Positions 25,710-34,859 are shown, counted from the stretch's first letter. The stretch is DNA of 53,818 bases from Apilactobacillus kunkeei (GCF_001308195.1 NZ_JXDF01000006.1:1-53818), one strand, 5' to 3'. Notes: generated from the letters alone by a model not told the origin. Numbers and translations: made by a program.

Positions 25710-27833
25710 TTAGTTATCTTCGTTGTTGTTCTTGGAGATTCGAGATGATCCACCTGAATGGTTTAATTCTGGTGCATCGGTCTTGTATAGGGATTGAGTG
25801 GATTTCTTCTTTAGCTTGTCATACAAACTAGTAGATTTCTTACCCAATTCTGTTTCAGCCCCAAGTTCCTTTTGGAAACCATCTTGGTAATTGTAATCCT
25901 TAGGATTTACCGGAGTGAATCCGCTAGGGGTGTAGAAACGAAGTAAGTTTTGTTCGTTCAATTCATCAGAGAATGATAACTCAGTGTTAACACGAGCTTG
26001 CATCTTATTGAAGACTTTTCTTTGATGAGGGGTAGGGTGAATTACCTTACCGGTCTTGTTGCTGTAAATAGTACCACTGATGGATGTGTACTTAGTACTT
26101 ACCCAATCACGGTTTCTAAATGCAACGACAGTGTCATGTTTCTTGGAGAATAAGTCGGTTCCAAATTGAATGTATTGCTTGGTGTTGACACCCAATAGGT
26201 GAAGTAGAGTAGGTAAGACGTCGATTTCACCACCGTAGGTTTTGTCGATGTAACCATGCTTCATGCCAGGGATGTTAAACATCAATGGAACACGTTGTAG
26301 TTGTGCGTTATCAAAGTCAGTCCAGTCATTAGGGTTCTTACCCAATGCTCTAGCAAGGCTTAGGTTTTCTGAGTTAGAAATACCATAGTGGTCACCATAT
26401 AGCATGATGATTGAATTCTTCAACAACCCTGATTTTTGTAGGTATGCGTAGAATTCTTGGATGGCTTGATCTAAGTAATGAGCAGTCTTGAAGTAGTTAT
26501 CAACCTTGGTATCACCGGTGTTAGTAGTCTTAAAGTTACTGTCTTCGCTATCGATTGAGTAAGGGAAGTGGTTAGTAACAGTGATGTACTTAGCGTAGAA
26601 AGGTTGTTGTAATCTTTCAAGGTACTTAACGGAATCTCTGAATAATAGCTTATCCTTCAAACCGTAACCAAGTGCTTTATCGCCGGAAGTATCGTAGTAG
26701 CTTTCGTCGAAGAAGTATTGGTAACCCATGTTCTTGTAAACATTGTTTCTGTTCCAGAAACTAGCAACGTTTCCGTGGAATACTGCTGAAGTGTATCCCT
26801 TATCTTGTTTCAAAATAGCAGGAGCTGCTTGGAAGACGTTGTCACTTCCGAATTGGGTAAACATTGAACCTTGAGGTAATCCATAGGTGCTGGTTTCTAG
26901 CATGTTTTCAGCGTCGGATGTCTTTCCTTGTCCCACTTGGTGGAAGAAGTTAGAAAAGGCAATTGTTGACTTACTATGGTAGAGACTGTTCAAGAATGGA
27001 GTGACTTCTTGGCCGTTGACCTTTTTATCGATTAGGAATTGTTGGAAACTTTCCAAGTGAATGATAATTACGTTTCTACCCTTGGCTAATCCAAACATCG
27101 ATCTTTCAGGGGCGGCGTAATGCTTGTTGATGAACTTTCGCACGTCATTCATTTCTGACTTGGTAGCCATTGCACGCAAGTCCTTAGTGTGTTGAGTGGA
27201 GATGGCGTCATAGACTGTAAATGAATCAACGCCAAGATACTTAACGATGTATGTACGGTCGAAAGTTCTAGTTAGAAGTTGTGGTCTGGCCATTTCACCA
27301 AATGATAGGTTGGCGGTGAATATTAACACGGCAACCGAAGTAATGGCGAATGCGCCCTTACCACCGAACTTCTTGTTATCGATGCGAATTACTCTAAATA
27401 ATAGTAGAAGTAATACTAAAACGATATCTAACCAGTAGAAGACATCATGTGGCATGGTAAGTGCAAGTGATGATCCGCTAAGTCCTTGGTTAACCTTTGA
27501 GTAACCGGTCATGGTACTTACTGTCATGAAGTCGGTAAATTCACGGTAATAAATAACGTTTAAATATAGTAGTAAAGTGTTTAACCCATCGATCAATAGG
27601 ATAATAGGGTAAAATAATCGACTTGATTTAATGTACATTGCAAGTCCAAACAAAAGCATGGTAGTTGCGATTGGATTGATGAATGCTATGAAGTATTCAA
27701 ACGGATTTGCAAGTCCTAATTGGAAATCAGTGAAATATGCGTATATAGTTTTAGCCCAAAATAAAACAACTAGTAGAATGAAGAATCCAAACCTAGTGGA
27801 CATTTTAGAGCGCAGATAATTTATCGCTTTCAA
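25710..27833 (-). CDS. ltaS: Lipoteichoic acid synthase LtaS family
   Basis: The 707-aa membrane enzyme polymerises glycerol phosphate from phosphatidylglycerol into lipoteichoic acid outside the cell. It has five N-terminal membrane helices within residues 1-180 and an extracellular sulfatase-fold domain. The metal ligand Glu261 is in IIIHLESFQQF, the catalytic Thr305 is in GQGKTSDAEN, and MLYGDHYGIS gives further ligands. The start is TTG at 27833 with AGGAG nine bases upstream; an in-frame ATG ten codons in lacks a site. The C-terminus is a long Ser/Lys-rich tail. Monocistronic. Confidence 0.95.
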   Translation of the reverse strand: MKAINYLRSKMSTRFGFFILLVVLFWAKTIYAYFTDFQLGLANPFEYFIAFINPIATTMLLFGLAMYIKSSRLFYPIILLIDGLNTLLLYLNVIYYREFTDFMTVSTMTGYSKVNQGLSGSSLALTMPHDVFYWLDIVLVLLLLLFRVIRIDNKKFGGKGAFAITSVAVLIFTANLSFGEMARPQLLTRTFDRTYIVKYLGVDSFTVYDAISTQHTKDLRAMATKSEMNDVRKFINKHYAAPERSMFGLAKGRNVIIIHLESFQQFLIDKKVNGQEVTPFLNSLYHSKSTIAFSNFFHQVGQGKTSDAENMLETSTYGLPQGSMFTQFGSDNVFQAAPAILKQDKGYTSAVFHGNVASFWNRNNVYKNMGYQYFFDESYYDTSGDKALGYGLKDKLLFRDSVKYLERLQQPFYAKYITVTNHFPYSIDSEDSNFKTTNTGDTKVDNYFKTAHYLDQAIQEFYAYLQKSGLLKNSIIMLYGDHYGISNSENLSLARALGKNPNDWTDFDNAQLQRVPLMFNIPGMKHGYIDKTYGGEIDVLPTLLHLLGVNTKQYIQFGTDLFSKKHDTVVAFRNRDWVSTKYTSISGTIYSNKTGKVIHPTPHQRKVFNKMQARVNTELSFSDELNEQNLLRFYTPSGFTPVNPKDYNYQDGFQKELGAETELGKKSTSLYDKLKKKSTQSLYKTDAPELNHSGGSSRISKNNNEDN

Positions 27834-28022
27834 AATGAAGAGCTCCTTTGATATAATTCATACTTAATATTAACAGACCGAAGTCAAAAAGGCATGTTTT
27901 TTTCGTGTCATAAAAACATCACCACAATATGTGGCAAAATAAAAAATATCTATCACCATATATAGTTGCAAAATTATGCAAATGTTGTAAAATAAAGTTA
28001 AATCAGTAGGAGGATGACGGCA

Positions 28023-28289
28023 TTGCTAAAAGGTAATACTAAAAAATTAAATGTTCAGTTAAGTGATGGACAAATAATTGAATTCATGCCAGAGATGGTC
28101 CATAGTGACTTGCTAGCTTTGACTAGTAACCAAGAGATTATCAATCGTACTGAAAGATTAATCTTAGTCCAATTGAGTTCCTACACTATCATTAAACTAC
28201 ACGAACTACAAATGATAATTTATAAGACGCTAGATAAGTTGCGCTACCACAAGATTGCGTCTAAATACTATAATACTGAATTAAGTTAG
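28023..28289 (+). CDS. Small protein of unknown function
   Basis: An 88-aa soluble protein I do not recognise. The N-terminus (LKGNTKKLNVQLSDGQIIEF) looks like a small beta domain and the rest is helical. I choose TTG 28023, because GGAGG (28009-28013) is nine bases upstream. The ATG at 28014 directly abuts that site and cannot use it. A hairpin with a T7 run overlaps the stop codon. No clue to function from neighbours. Confidence 0.6.
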   Translation: MLKGNTKKLNVQLSDGQIIEFMPEMVHSDLLALTSNQEIINRTERLILVQLSSYTIIKLHELQMIIYKTLDKLRYHKIASKYYNTELS

Positions 28290-28317
28290 GCAGAATGTTG
28301 TCTAACTTTTTTTATTA
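28284..28317 (+). terminator. Terminator overlapping the stop of the 88-aa gene
   Basis: AGTTAGgCA / TGtCTAACT with a 6-base loop followed by seven Ts. Confidence 0.75.
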
Positions 28318-28350
28318 GTGATATTCTATTATTACCAGTTAAAAAAGGGG

Positions 28351-29016
28351 ATGAATGTTATCACATTTAATCTATACGTTGTCCGTCACGGACAAACATA
28401 CTTTAACATTTACAATCGTTTGCAAGGGTGGAGTAATTCACCTTTGACCGATAAAGGAATTACGGGTGCAAAAAAGACTGCTGATAAGCTTGCCAATACC
28501 CATTTTGCGGCAGCTTATTGCAGTGATACCACCAGAGCCATGCATACCGCAAAGATCATCTTAGATGGTAACAAGGCCGATTCAGTCAAAGAACCAACCA
28601 TTTCTAAATACCTAAGAGAAGAATTCTACGGATACTACGAAGGAAATGATATGGATCAAACCTGGTACGTTGCTGGAGCACCTCATGGTTTGCCAACATT
28701 CAAAGACATTGTTACCAAGTATTCAATCGGTAAAGCTAAGGACTTCTTAAAGGAATCCGATCCTTTCCACCAAGCTGAAAGCAACGAAGAATACTGGAAA
28801 CGTTGGGACCAAGGATTAGACCTAATCAGAAATGATAAGAACATCCACGATGGCGATAATGTCCTATTAATTAGTCACGGAAACGCGGTATTGAGTTTGG
28901 TTGAACGTTTTGGTGAAGGTAAATACGACGTCACTGAACGCCCAGCTAATGGCAGTCTTACTAAGATGAAAGTAAGCGACGATCAAGTTAAGATTACAGA
29001 TTACAACGTTCAATAA
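28351..29016 (+). CDS. Histidine phosphatase family protein
   Basis: The 221-aa phosphoglycerate-mutase-like phosphatase has the RHG motif in YVVRHGQTYFN (phosphohistidine) and the second catalytic His in LLISHGNAVLS. Other family residues are in LQGWSNSPLTDKG and CSDTTRAMHTAKI. Substrate is unknown; many such proteins act on sugar phosphates or nucleotides. The ATG at 28351 directly follows AAAAAAGGGG, a very short spacing, and the track-like upstream ATG at 28318 lies in the previous terminator, so the exact start is uncertain. A terminator follows. Confidence 0.88.
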   Translation: MNVITFNLYVVRHGQTYFNIYNRLQGWSNSPLTDKGITGAKKTADKLANTHFAAAYCSDTTRAMHTAKIILDGNKADSVKEPTISKYLREEFYGYYEGNDMDQTWYVAGAPHGLPTFKDIVTKYSIGKAKDFLKESDPFHQAESNEEYWKRWDQGLDLIRNDKNIHDGDNVLLISHGNAVLSLVERFGEGKYDVTERPANGSLTKMKVSDDQVKITDYNVQ

Positions 29017-29025
29017 AAGAATATA

Positions 29026-29063
29026 AAAAAAGACGATTACATTTTGTAATCGTCTTTTTTTGG
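29026..29063. terminator. Bidirectional terminator, phosphatase / NlpC
   Basis: AAAAAGACGATTAC / GTAATCGTCTTTTT (29027-29040, 29046-29059) between convergent genes. Confidence 0.9.
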
Positions 29064-29079
29064 ATTTTAAGAGATGAAA

Positions 29080-29547
29080 TTAAGCTACTCGACCGTAAGC
29101 TACTACGTGCCACCATGGAGCATGGATGCTTTCACGGATAACACCACGATTTTGAGCATCAATCATTTTGCCTCCACCGATGTACATACCAACGTGGTAA
29201 ATGCTATTCTTTGATGAACCAATGAATACTAGATCACCTTTTTGAAGTTGCTTCTTACCAACTTTTTTAGAGTAGTGGTATTGTTGTTGCGCAGTTCTAG
29301 GTAAATTAACACCTAGACCGTGTCTGTATATGTATTTTGTAAAACCAGAACAATCAAAAGTACGTGAACCTTCTGAACCGTAAACGTAACGGTCACCTAA
29401 TTTTGACTTAGCAACACTGTATACTGAAGTAAATTGGGTATTAGTATCAGCGTGGGCTGTGTTGTTGTTACTTGCAGCGGCACCTGCAAATAGTAGTGAA
29501 GTAAACGCGGCTGCGGTTATAGCAATTTTAGTAATCATTTTTTTCAT
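29080..29547 (-). CDS. Secreted NlpC/P60 peptidoglycan endopeptidase
   Basis: The 155-aa protein has a cleavable signal peptide (about residues 1-33, ending near AHADT) and a single NlpC/P60 domain with no LysM or SH3 region. Catalytic Cys66 is in RTFDCSGFTKY and His118 is in IYHVGMYIGGG. It should cut peptide stems of the cell wall. A one-mismatch WalR-like repeat lies about 80-100 bases upstream (29629-29645 on the plus strand). AGAGGA precedes the ATG. Confidence 0.93.
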   Translation of the reverse strand: MKKMITKIAITAAAFTSLLFAGAAASNNNTAHADTNTQFTSVYSVAKSKLGDRYVYGSEGSRTFDCSGFTKYIYRHGLGVNLPRTAQQQYHYSKKVGKKQLQKGDLVFIGSSKNSIYHVGMYIGGGKMIDAQNRGVIRESIHAPWWHVVAYGRVA

Positions 29548-29795
29548 CTCTCAAAATCCTCTCTCTTATAAAAAATCTCTCTCGTTTTTTTCTCTATCTC
29601 AATATATTTCATATGATAAGGGATTAATATTTCAAGAATGTAACAAAGTAGTTTCAAATTAATTAAAACTTTGCAATTTTAATGTAATCTTTATAATTTT
29701 AGTGTTTAATATTTACTGTACCCAATTAAAGTAATGAAAGGGTTCCAAATTTGTGGTAAATTTATTATGTAGATTACACGAAAGGAACCGTTGAA

Positions 29796-30248
29796 ATGTC
29801 GGGCTTAAAGAAATTATTTCCCGAAAAAATAGACCTTAATCGTCTAATTTTTAAAATCGGGGAAGTCAGCAAGATGATGGACGTGTCAACACGTCAACTT
29901 CGTTACTGGGAACAAAAAGGTTACATTACCTCAATTAGAGACGATAAGAGTAGATCTCGCGTTTTTAATATGGAAAACTTAAATAAAGTAACATTAATTA
30001 AGCATTACTTAGATAAGGGATTCACCCTTACAGCTGCCAATGAGACAGCTTCTGAAAACATCGCTAAGATGCGCTATTTAAGAAGGTTTATGATGAATGC
30101 CTTTGAAGACGTTGAGACAATCGATGGTCAGCCAGTTGTCAACCTAGGTTACTTTAATGAAGAAAAAACTTCCATATTATATGCCGCAGTTGATGAGAAT
30201 GACGAAATAAAATATCGTGTTGTCGATATAAAAAAGAAGGATAAATGA
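29796..30248 (+). CDS. MerR-family transcriptional regulator
   Basis: The 150-aa protein has an N-terminal MerR helix-turn-helix (about residues 20-90): FKIGEVSKMMDVSTRQLRYWEQKGYI. The C-terminal part is short, has no cysteine cluster and no recognised drug-binding domain. The layout resembles small GlnR-like MerR proteins, but the GlnR tail is not evident. It overlaps the downstream glucosaminidase gene by 4 bases, so the two are coupled. AAAGGAAC precedes the ATG. Confidence 0.87.
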   Translation: MSGLKKLFPEKIDLNRLIFKIGEVSKMMDVSTRQLRYWEQKGYITSIRDDKSRSRVFNMENLNKVTLIKHYLDKGFTLTAANETASENIAKMRYLRRFMMNAFEDVETIDGQPVVNLGYFNEEKTSILYAAVDENDEIKYRVVDIKKKDK

Positions 30249-30925
30249 TGAGAAAAAAGAAAATGAGTTTAACTAAGAAGATTGTCTGGTTAGTTGTAAT
30301 TGTGATTGTATTATTTGGTGGATATAAGGTTGCAAAGCAAGTGCACAGTACAATCCGAGAAAACCAAATTCAAAAATCTGATCAACAAAGAATTGAAGAA
30401 GCACAAGAACAAGCTGCTAAGAAGCGTCATGAGTTTGCCGAAACAATCGCTAAACCAGCCGTTCAAGTATGGAACAAACAACACGTTGTGTTACCAAGCG
30501 TTGTGATTGCCCAAGCTATCCAAGAATCTAACTGGGGTCAATCAGAACTATACAAGAAGGCATACAACATCTTCGGTGTGAAGGGAACATACAAGGGAAA
30601 ATCAATCCAATACTACACTGATGAATACGTAAGTAACGATACACCAGTAGCTAAGGGTGTTAAGGTTGTTCGTGAAGGTGACAAGAAGAAGATTTCAATT
30701 CCTGCTACTTTCAGAAAGTACCCAAGCGTCTATGATGCGGTTGAAAACCACAGTACTGTGACAGCACTTAACTTCATTAAGCAAAAAAATGTTATGAGCT
30801 ATGAACAACAAGCTAAGATGCTACAAAAGAATGGTTACGCAACCGATCCTAACTACGCAAAGAACTTAATTGCATTGATTAAGCAATACAATTTAGCTAA
30901 GTACGATGATCAAATTAGTAAATAA
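30245..30925 (+). CDS. Membrane-anchored GH73 glucosaminidase
   Basis: The 226-aa protein has an uncleaved N-terminal helix (about residues 10-28), a coiled linker, and a glucosaminidase domain (about 65-220). The catalytic Glu is in AQAIQESNWGQSELY and the family block NIFGVKGTYKG follows. Its role is hydrolysis of cell-wall glycan near the membrane. The start overlaps the merR stop (ATGA). A second ATG one codon later is equally possible. Confidence 0.92.
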   Translation: MMRKKKMSLTKKIVWLVVIVIVLFGGYKVAKQVHSTIRENQIQKSDQQRIEEAQEQAAKKRHEFAETIAKPAVQVWNKQHVVLPSVVIAQAIQESNWGQSELYKKAYNIFGVKGTYKGKSIQYYTDEYVSNDTPVAKGVKVVREGDKKKISIPATFRKYPSVYDAVENHSTVTALNFIKQKNVMSYEQQAKMLQKNGYATDPNYAKNLIALIKQYNLAKYDDQISK

Positions 30926-31001
30926 AAAATTTAATAGTTAAAACTATATTTTCAAAAATTTATCTTATATAATAGTAGAAAAATAGAAGAGGAGACTTTA
31001 G

Positions 31002-31739
31002 GTGATACCATTATTAAGTAAATTATATGGTCCGTTTTTCGATTTGAATAACTGGCATAACGTAATCTTTTCGGAGGATGCATGGGTTGTTATTTTATCC
31101 CTAGTATTAATCGAATGTTTACTGTCAGTTGATAATGCGGTGGTTTTAGCCACGCAGGCTCAAGTTTTACCAACTAAGAAGGAACAAGAAGAATCATTAT
31201 TCTATGGTCTTTGGGGTTCTTACATCTTTAGATTTATCATTATTGGATTAGGGGTATTTCTAATCCATATCTGGGAATTAAAGGTTGTTGGTGGATTATA
31301 TCTTTTCTACTTAGTCTATGCGCACTTCGCTCATTCTGACAAACAGAAAAAATCCATGTTCAAGCAATCTGCCAACGAATCCAATCGTAAGCGTTTTTGG
31401 ATGACAGTATTACAAATTGAATTTATGGATATTGTCTTCTCCGTTGATTCCGTATTAGCTGCTTTAGCAATTTCTGATAATCCAGTGATTGTATTACTAG
31501 GTGGATTAATCGGGATCCTATGTATGAGAGGAATTGCCGAAGTCATCATGTTAGTGATGAAGAAGGTCCCAGAGTTAAAGACAATGGCATACTTCTTAAT
31601 CGCAGTGATCGCTTTGAAGCTAATCCTTTCAATTCCAATGATTGATATTGAAATTGAACCACTTCACTTTGGTTTAATCGTATTGGTTACATTTATCGTA
31701 ACCTTCATCATTCATTTTATTCGCAAAGCAAAGAGGTAA
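31002..31739 (+). CDS. TerC-family membrane protein
   Basis: The 245-aa protein has seven hydrophobic helices. The acidic intramembrane residues characteristic of TerC are present in LIECLLSVDNAVVLA and EFMDIVFSVDSVLAALA. Relatives in Bacillus (MeeF/MeeY) help export or metallate proteins with manganese. The start is GTG, with AGAGGAG about nine bases upstream. It is 4 bases from trxA and therefore cotranscribed. Metal role is inferred from family. Confidence 0.92.
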   Translation: MIPLLSKLYGPFFDLNNWHNVIFSEDAWVVILSLVLIECLLSVDNAVVLATQAQVLPTKKEQEESLFYGLWGSYIFRFIIIGLGVFLIHIWELKVVGGLYLFYLVYAHFAHSDKQKKSMFKQSANESNRKRFWMTVLQIEFMDIVFSVDSVLAALAISDNPVIVLLGGLIGILCMRGIAEVIMLVMKKVPELKTMAYFLIAVIALKLILSIPMIDIEIEPLHFGLIVLVTFIVTFIIHFIRKAKR

Positions 31740-31743
31740 TCTA

Positions 31744-32064
31744 ATGGCAACAACAATCACAAGGGAAAATCTTGCACAAGAAACAGATAACAAGATAACC
31801 GTCATTGATTTCTGGGCACCATGGTGTGGTCCTTGTAAGATTATGGATCCAGTGCTTGAAGCAATGGAAGAAGAATTCGGTGACCGCATTCACTTTGGTA
31901 AGATGAACGTCGACAATAATGAAGACGTGGCAAAACAATACAAGGTGATGGGACTACCAAGCATCGTTTTATTTAAAAATGGTAAGGCAGTCGAAAAGGT
32001 GACTGGAGTATATCCAAAGGAAAAGATGGCGCATTATCTAAACCGTAAACTAGAAGAAATGTAA
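31744..32064 (+). CDS. trxA: Thioredoxin
   Basis: The 106-aa cytoplasmic protein has the active site FWAPWCGPCKIMDP (Cys28 and Cys31) and the cis-Pro block MGLPSIVLFKNGK. It reduces protein disulfides using thioredoxin reductase. Length is normal. It is the second gene of the terC-trxA pair; the pairing may reflect metal or oxidative stress needs, but that is inference. Confidence 0.96.
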   Translation: MATTITRENLAQETDNKITVIDFWAPWCGPCKIMDPVLEAMEEEFGDRIHFGKMNVDNNEDVAKQYKVMGLPSIVLFKNGKAVEKVTGVYPKEKMAHYLNRKLEEM

Positions 32065-32071
32065 ATTTTAG

Positions 32072-32100
32072 TTGACGGATTAAATCTGTAGTGCTAATCT
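32072..32100 (+). promoter_or_regulatory. Promoter of the Tyr T-box leader
   Basis: TTGACG (32072-32077), 17-bp spacer, TAATCT (32095-32100), directly after the trxA stop. Confidence 0.6.
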
Positions 32101-32106
32101 TAATTT

Positions 32107-32359
32107 AATCAAATAAAGCAAAACAATTATTCCAAACTAAGTAACGAATTAGCTGGGTGTCAGGAAGTCGGTGGTTGCTGCGAACCGATCAGGCTAATCT
32201 CGATGAAATACATTGGATAGTGTCTACCCAAGAACGGCAACTAGAGTCGTTATTTCTAGAGAGTGAGTGACCACTACGTGTGGTTACTAATTTGGGTGGT
32301 ACCACGGTAAAAATACAAATAAGTCGTCCCTGTTGTTTTAGACAACAGGGACTTTTTTT
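32107..32359 (+). ncRNA. T-box riboswitch, tyrosine-specific
   Basis: Stem I base pairs CCAA (32132-32135) with TTGG. The AGTA motif follows on the 5' strand. Facing it is the specifier TAC (32209-32211), followed by A then TTGG. The core TGGGTGGTACCACGG is at 32293-32307. The terminator GTCCCTGTTG / CAACAGGGAC (32326-32352) ends in T7. TAC is a tyrosine codon, and the TGGT bulge fits an ACCA tRNA end. Uncharged tRNA-Tyr should switch on the transporter gene downstream. Confidence 0.92.
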
Positions 32360-32480
32360 ATGGAAAGAAGACGAGAAGATGAGAATTGCTAACTGCGGAG
32401 GATTAATCCGATATCAAAATGAATAAAAGACTACATATATAATAGAAGAAAAAATTAACGTTATTTTGAGGAGAGATATT

Positions 32481-33863
32481 ATGCAAGAAGAAAAGAAACC
32501 GACAGTCACTCTGGCTGAGGGAATTATTATTTTAGTTGTAATGATGGCAATTATGTCATTCGGTGTTATTGGTTTAGGAATTTCACCAGAAGTACCAATC
32601 CTAACTGGAATTATGCTTTTGGTATTCTGGGGTCGATTCAAAGGTTTTAAATGGGATGACATCGACGAAGGATTCATCACTGGAATTAAAAATGGAATTG
32701 TTCCATTATTTATCTTCCTGTTAATTGGTTCACTAATTGGTGTTTGGATTGCCTCAGGGGTAATTCCTTCGCTAATGGTTTTTGGTTTCCATTTGATTAA
32801 CATCAACTGGTTTCTACCATCAATCTTTCTAGTATGTGCCTTAGTTGGTACATTCATCGGTAGTGCATTCACCGTTATTTCTACTTTAGGGATTGCTTTC
32901 ATGGGAATCGGTATCACTATGGGCATGAACCCAGCCATGATTGCAGGTGCCGTTATCTCAGGTGCGGTCTTCGGTGATAAGTCATCACCACTATCAGCAA
33001 CTGTTAACCTAGCTGCTGCGGTATCAGGAGCCGACTTGATTGCTCACATCAAGAACTTGATGTGGTCAACAATTCCTGCCATGATTGGTTCATTCATCAT
33101 CTTCGTGTTCTTAAACCACAGTGATGGTAAAGCTAACCTATCAAACGTCGACAAGACAGTAAACGTATTGAACAGCAATTTCCACATTTCATTCTTAGCA
33201 ATTATTCCAATCGCACTACTACTTATCTGTGCATGGAGTCATATTCCAACAATTCCTACATTATTCATTAACATCATTGTTTCAATCGGATTAATGGGAA
33301 TCCAAGATCACAAGCTTTCACTACTAAAGATTAACGACCTAATCACTAGTGGTTTCGTATCAAAGACTGGTAACAAGTCAGTTGACCTTCTTCTATCAAG
33401 AGGGGGTATCAGTTCAATGATGGGAACTCTAGCATTGATTATGATTGCCTTAGCATTTGGTGGACTATTGATGCACCTAGGTATCATCGATGCCGTTGTT
33501 CAACCACTTACTAAGCATCTAAACAGTGACGCTAAGTTAATCATTGCCGTAATCTTTACAGCCATCGGGGTAAACGTCTTCGTTGGTGAACAATTCCTAT
33601 CAGAAATTCTACCTGCAAACGCATTTAAGAAGGTCTTCCACCAAGCTGGGTTAGCACCAGTTGCACTAAGTCGTGCGATTGAAGATGGTGGTACCGTAAT
33701 TAACTACTTGATTCCATGGGGTGTTGCCGGAGCATTTATTTCAGCAACATTAGGTGTGCCTGCAAGTCACTTTGCACCATTCCTATTCCTAAGTATCTTG
33801 TCACCAGTGTTCTCAATTCTAAGTGCAGTCACAGGAATTGCTATTAAGCACAATAAAGATTAA
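32481..33863 (+). CDS. NhaC-family transporter, predicted tyrosine carrier
   Basis: The 460-aa membrane protein of the NhaC antiporter family has about 11-12 helices. FGDKSSPLSATVNLAAAVSG and IEDGGTVINYLIPWGVAGAF are family signatures. Generic annotation would be Na+/H+ antiporter, but the Tyr T-box in front strongly suggests amino-acid (tyrosine) uptake coupled to an ion. NhaC-like proteins under Tyr T-boxes (YheL type) have been proposed as tyrosine transporters. The ATG at 32481 is supported by GAGGAGAG; the in-frame TTG at 32466 lies upstream of that site. Confidence 0.9.
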   Translation: MQEEKKPTVTLAEGIIILVVMMAIMSFGVIGLGISPEVPILTGIMLLVFWGRFKGFKWDDIDEGFITGIKNGIVPLFIFLLIGSLIGVWIASGVIPSLMVFGFHLININWFLPSIFLVCALVGTFIGSAFTVISTLGIAFMGIGITMGMNPAMIAGAVISGAVFGDKSSPLSATVNLAAAVSGADLIAHIKNLMWSTIPAMIGSFIIFVFLNHSDGKANLSNVDKTVNVLNSNFHISFLAIIPIALLLICAWSHIPTIPTLFINIIVSIGLMGIQDHKLSLLKINDLITSGFVSKTGNKSVDLLLSRGGISSMMGTLALIMIALAFGGLLMHLGIIDAVVQPLTKHLNSDAKLIIAVIFTAIGVNVFVGEQFLSEILPANAFKKVFHQAGLAPVALSRAIEDGGTVINYLIPWGVAGAFISATLGVPASHFAPFLFLSILSPVFSILSAVTGIAIKHNKD

Positions 33864-33902
33864 CTAATGTTTAGAATAATTTAATACTATTAAGAAAAAG
33901 TT

Positions 33903-33942
33903 AAAAAGCCTATCATAAAGCGATTTGTGGTAGGTTTTTTGT
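33903..33942 (+). terminator. Terminator after the NhaC-type gene
   Basis: AAAAAGCCTATCA pairs imperfectly with TGTGGTAGGTTTTTT; weaker than others here. Confidence 0.6.
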
Positions 33943-34151
33943 TTGCGATTTTTACGTTGCACATCACTTCAAATGAAACATATTTGAGTGGTTTTGAAAA
34001 AAAATCAAAATTTTTTTGCGAAAATTGATCAAAAAATGCCTATATATTGTACACGATTATTAAAACTAGAAAGCTGTGTTATTAGTCATTTTGTTCATTT
34101 ATATTTCAACAAGTTACAGTAATGTTACTATATTACAAACTAAGCAGCGAA

Positions 34152-34179
34152 CGTAACATGTATGTAATACTCATGTAAT
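34152..34179 (+). promoter_or_regulatory. WalR-like direct repeats upstream of apf1
   Basis: CGTAAC (34152-34157), TGTAAT (34163-34168) and TGTAAT (34174-34179) recur at exact 11-bp intervals. The last pair matches the WalR (YycF) consensus TGTWAH-N5-TGTWAH perfectly. Confidence 0.6.
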
Positions 34180-34265
34180 ATTAAGTAGATAGAATATGCA
34201 TTCGTTGTTGAAAGACAACAAACGCAATTTTTTATTTTTTAATTTTATATAGGAGTGTTTCAGTT

Positions 34266-34853
34266 ATTAGATATAAATTTCATGTTTTATTTCTTGTAAT
34301 CGCAATCTCGTTCGCGGGATTACTTTCTATTTACCGAAATGCTACTGTAGATACCAACGCGAATACAGTAGTGACTGTGAAGTCTGGCGATACACTAGAA
34401 AACTTGTCAGATAAGTACAATGTTTTCATGTCTGTTTTAGAGCATGCTAATGGCAAGTATAGTGATGATGATTTATTAGCTGGCGATCAAATCGTGATTC
34501 CAGATAATAATAATGATGCAAAAGACGATAAGAAGGTTCAAAAGCAACACTCGACTAAGTCAAATAAACATCATTCTACTTCTAAGAAACAAAATCAATC
34601 ACAATCCAGTGCTCAATCAGAATGGAACAAAGCAAATGCCGAAGCAAAGGCATGGATTTCTTTCCATGAATCTACCGATTCATACACCGCACAAAACGGT
34701 CGTTACTATGGTAGATATCAATTAGATAGTAGTTACCTTAACGGTGATTACTCACCAGCTAATCAAGAACGTGTCGCAGAACAATATGTTGCTAACCGAT
34801 ATGGTTCTTGGGTAAACGCCAAACAACATTGGGTTGCCAATAACTGGTATTAA
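34266..34853 (+). CDS. apf1: Apf-like secreted LysM protein 1, apparent AUU start
   Basis: The 195-aa protein begins IRYKFHVLFLVIAISFAG, a clear signal peptide. It continues with a LysM domain (VVTVKSGDTLENLSDKYNV...), a charged Ser/His/Lys linker, and the C-terminal aggregation-promoting-factor domain (AWISFHESTDSYTAQNGRYYGRYQL ... WVANNWY). Apf proteins are wall-associated and may have muralytic activity. AGGAG (34251-34255) leads to ATT 34266 at 10-base spacing. There is no in-frame ATG, GTG or TTG before a GTG at 34371, which is inside LysM and would delete the signal peptide. Conserved Glu in FHES is the likely catalytic residue. Confidence 0.82.
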   Translation: MRYKFHVLFLVIAISFAGLLSIYRNATVDTNANTVVTVKSGDTLENLSDKYNVFMSVLEHANGKYSDDDLLAGDQIVIPDNNNDAKDDKKVQKQHSTKSNKHHSTSKKQNQSQSSAQSEWNKANAEAKAWISFHESTDSYTAQNGRYYGRYQLDSSYLNGDYSPANQERVAEQYVANRYGSWVNAKQHWVANNWY

Positions 34854-34859
34854 AAAGAG

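Larger units (their letters stand above)
33864..34265 (+). other. Intergenic region before apf1
   Basis: After a weak terminator (33903-33941) this AT-rich region holds no supported ORF. It contains WalR-like repeats at 34152-34179, a TTGTTG-AAAG-ACAACAA hairpin at 34204-34220 in the probable 5' leader, and the AGGAG site at 34251-34255. Confidence 0.6.

Noticed and set aside
32414-32938. 174-aa ORF antisense to the NhaC-type gene
   Set aside because: It mirrors a membrane protein gene, has no ribosome site, and its composition reflects the antisense of hydrophobic codons.
34282-34299. ATG at 34282 as the apf1 start
   Set aside because: It is in another frame and meets TAA after five codons.
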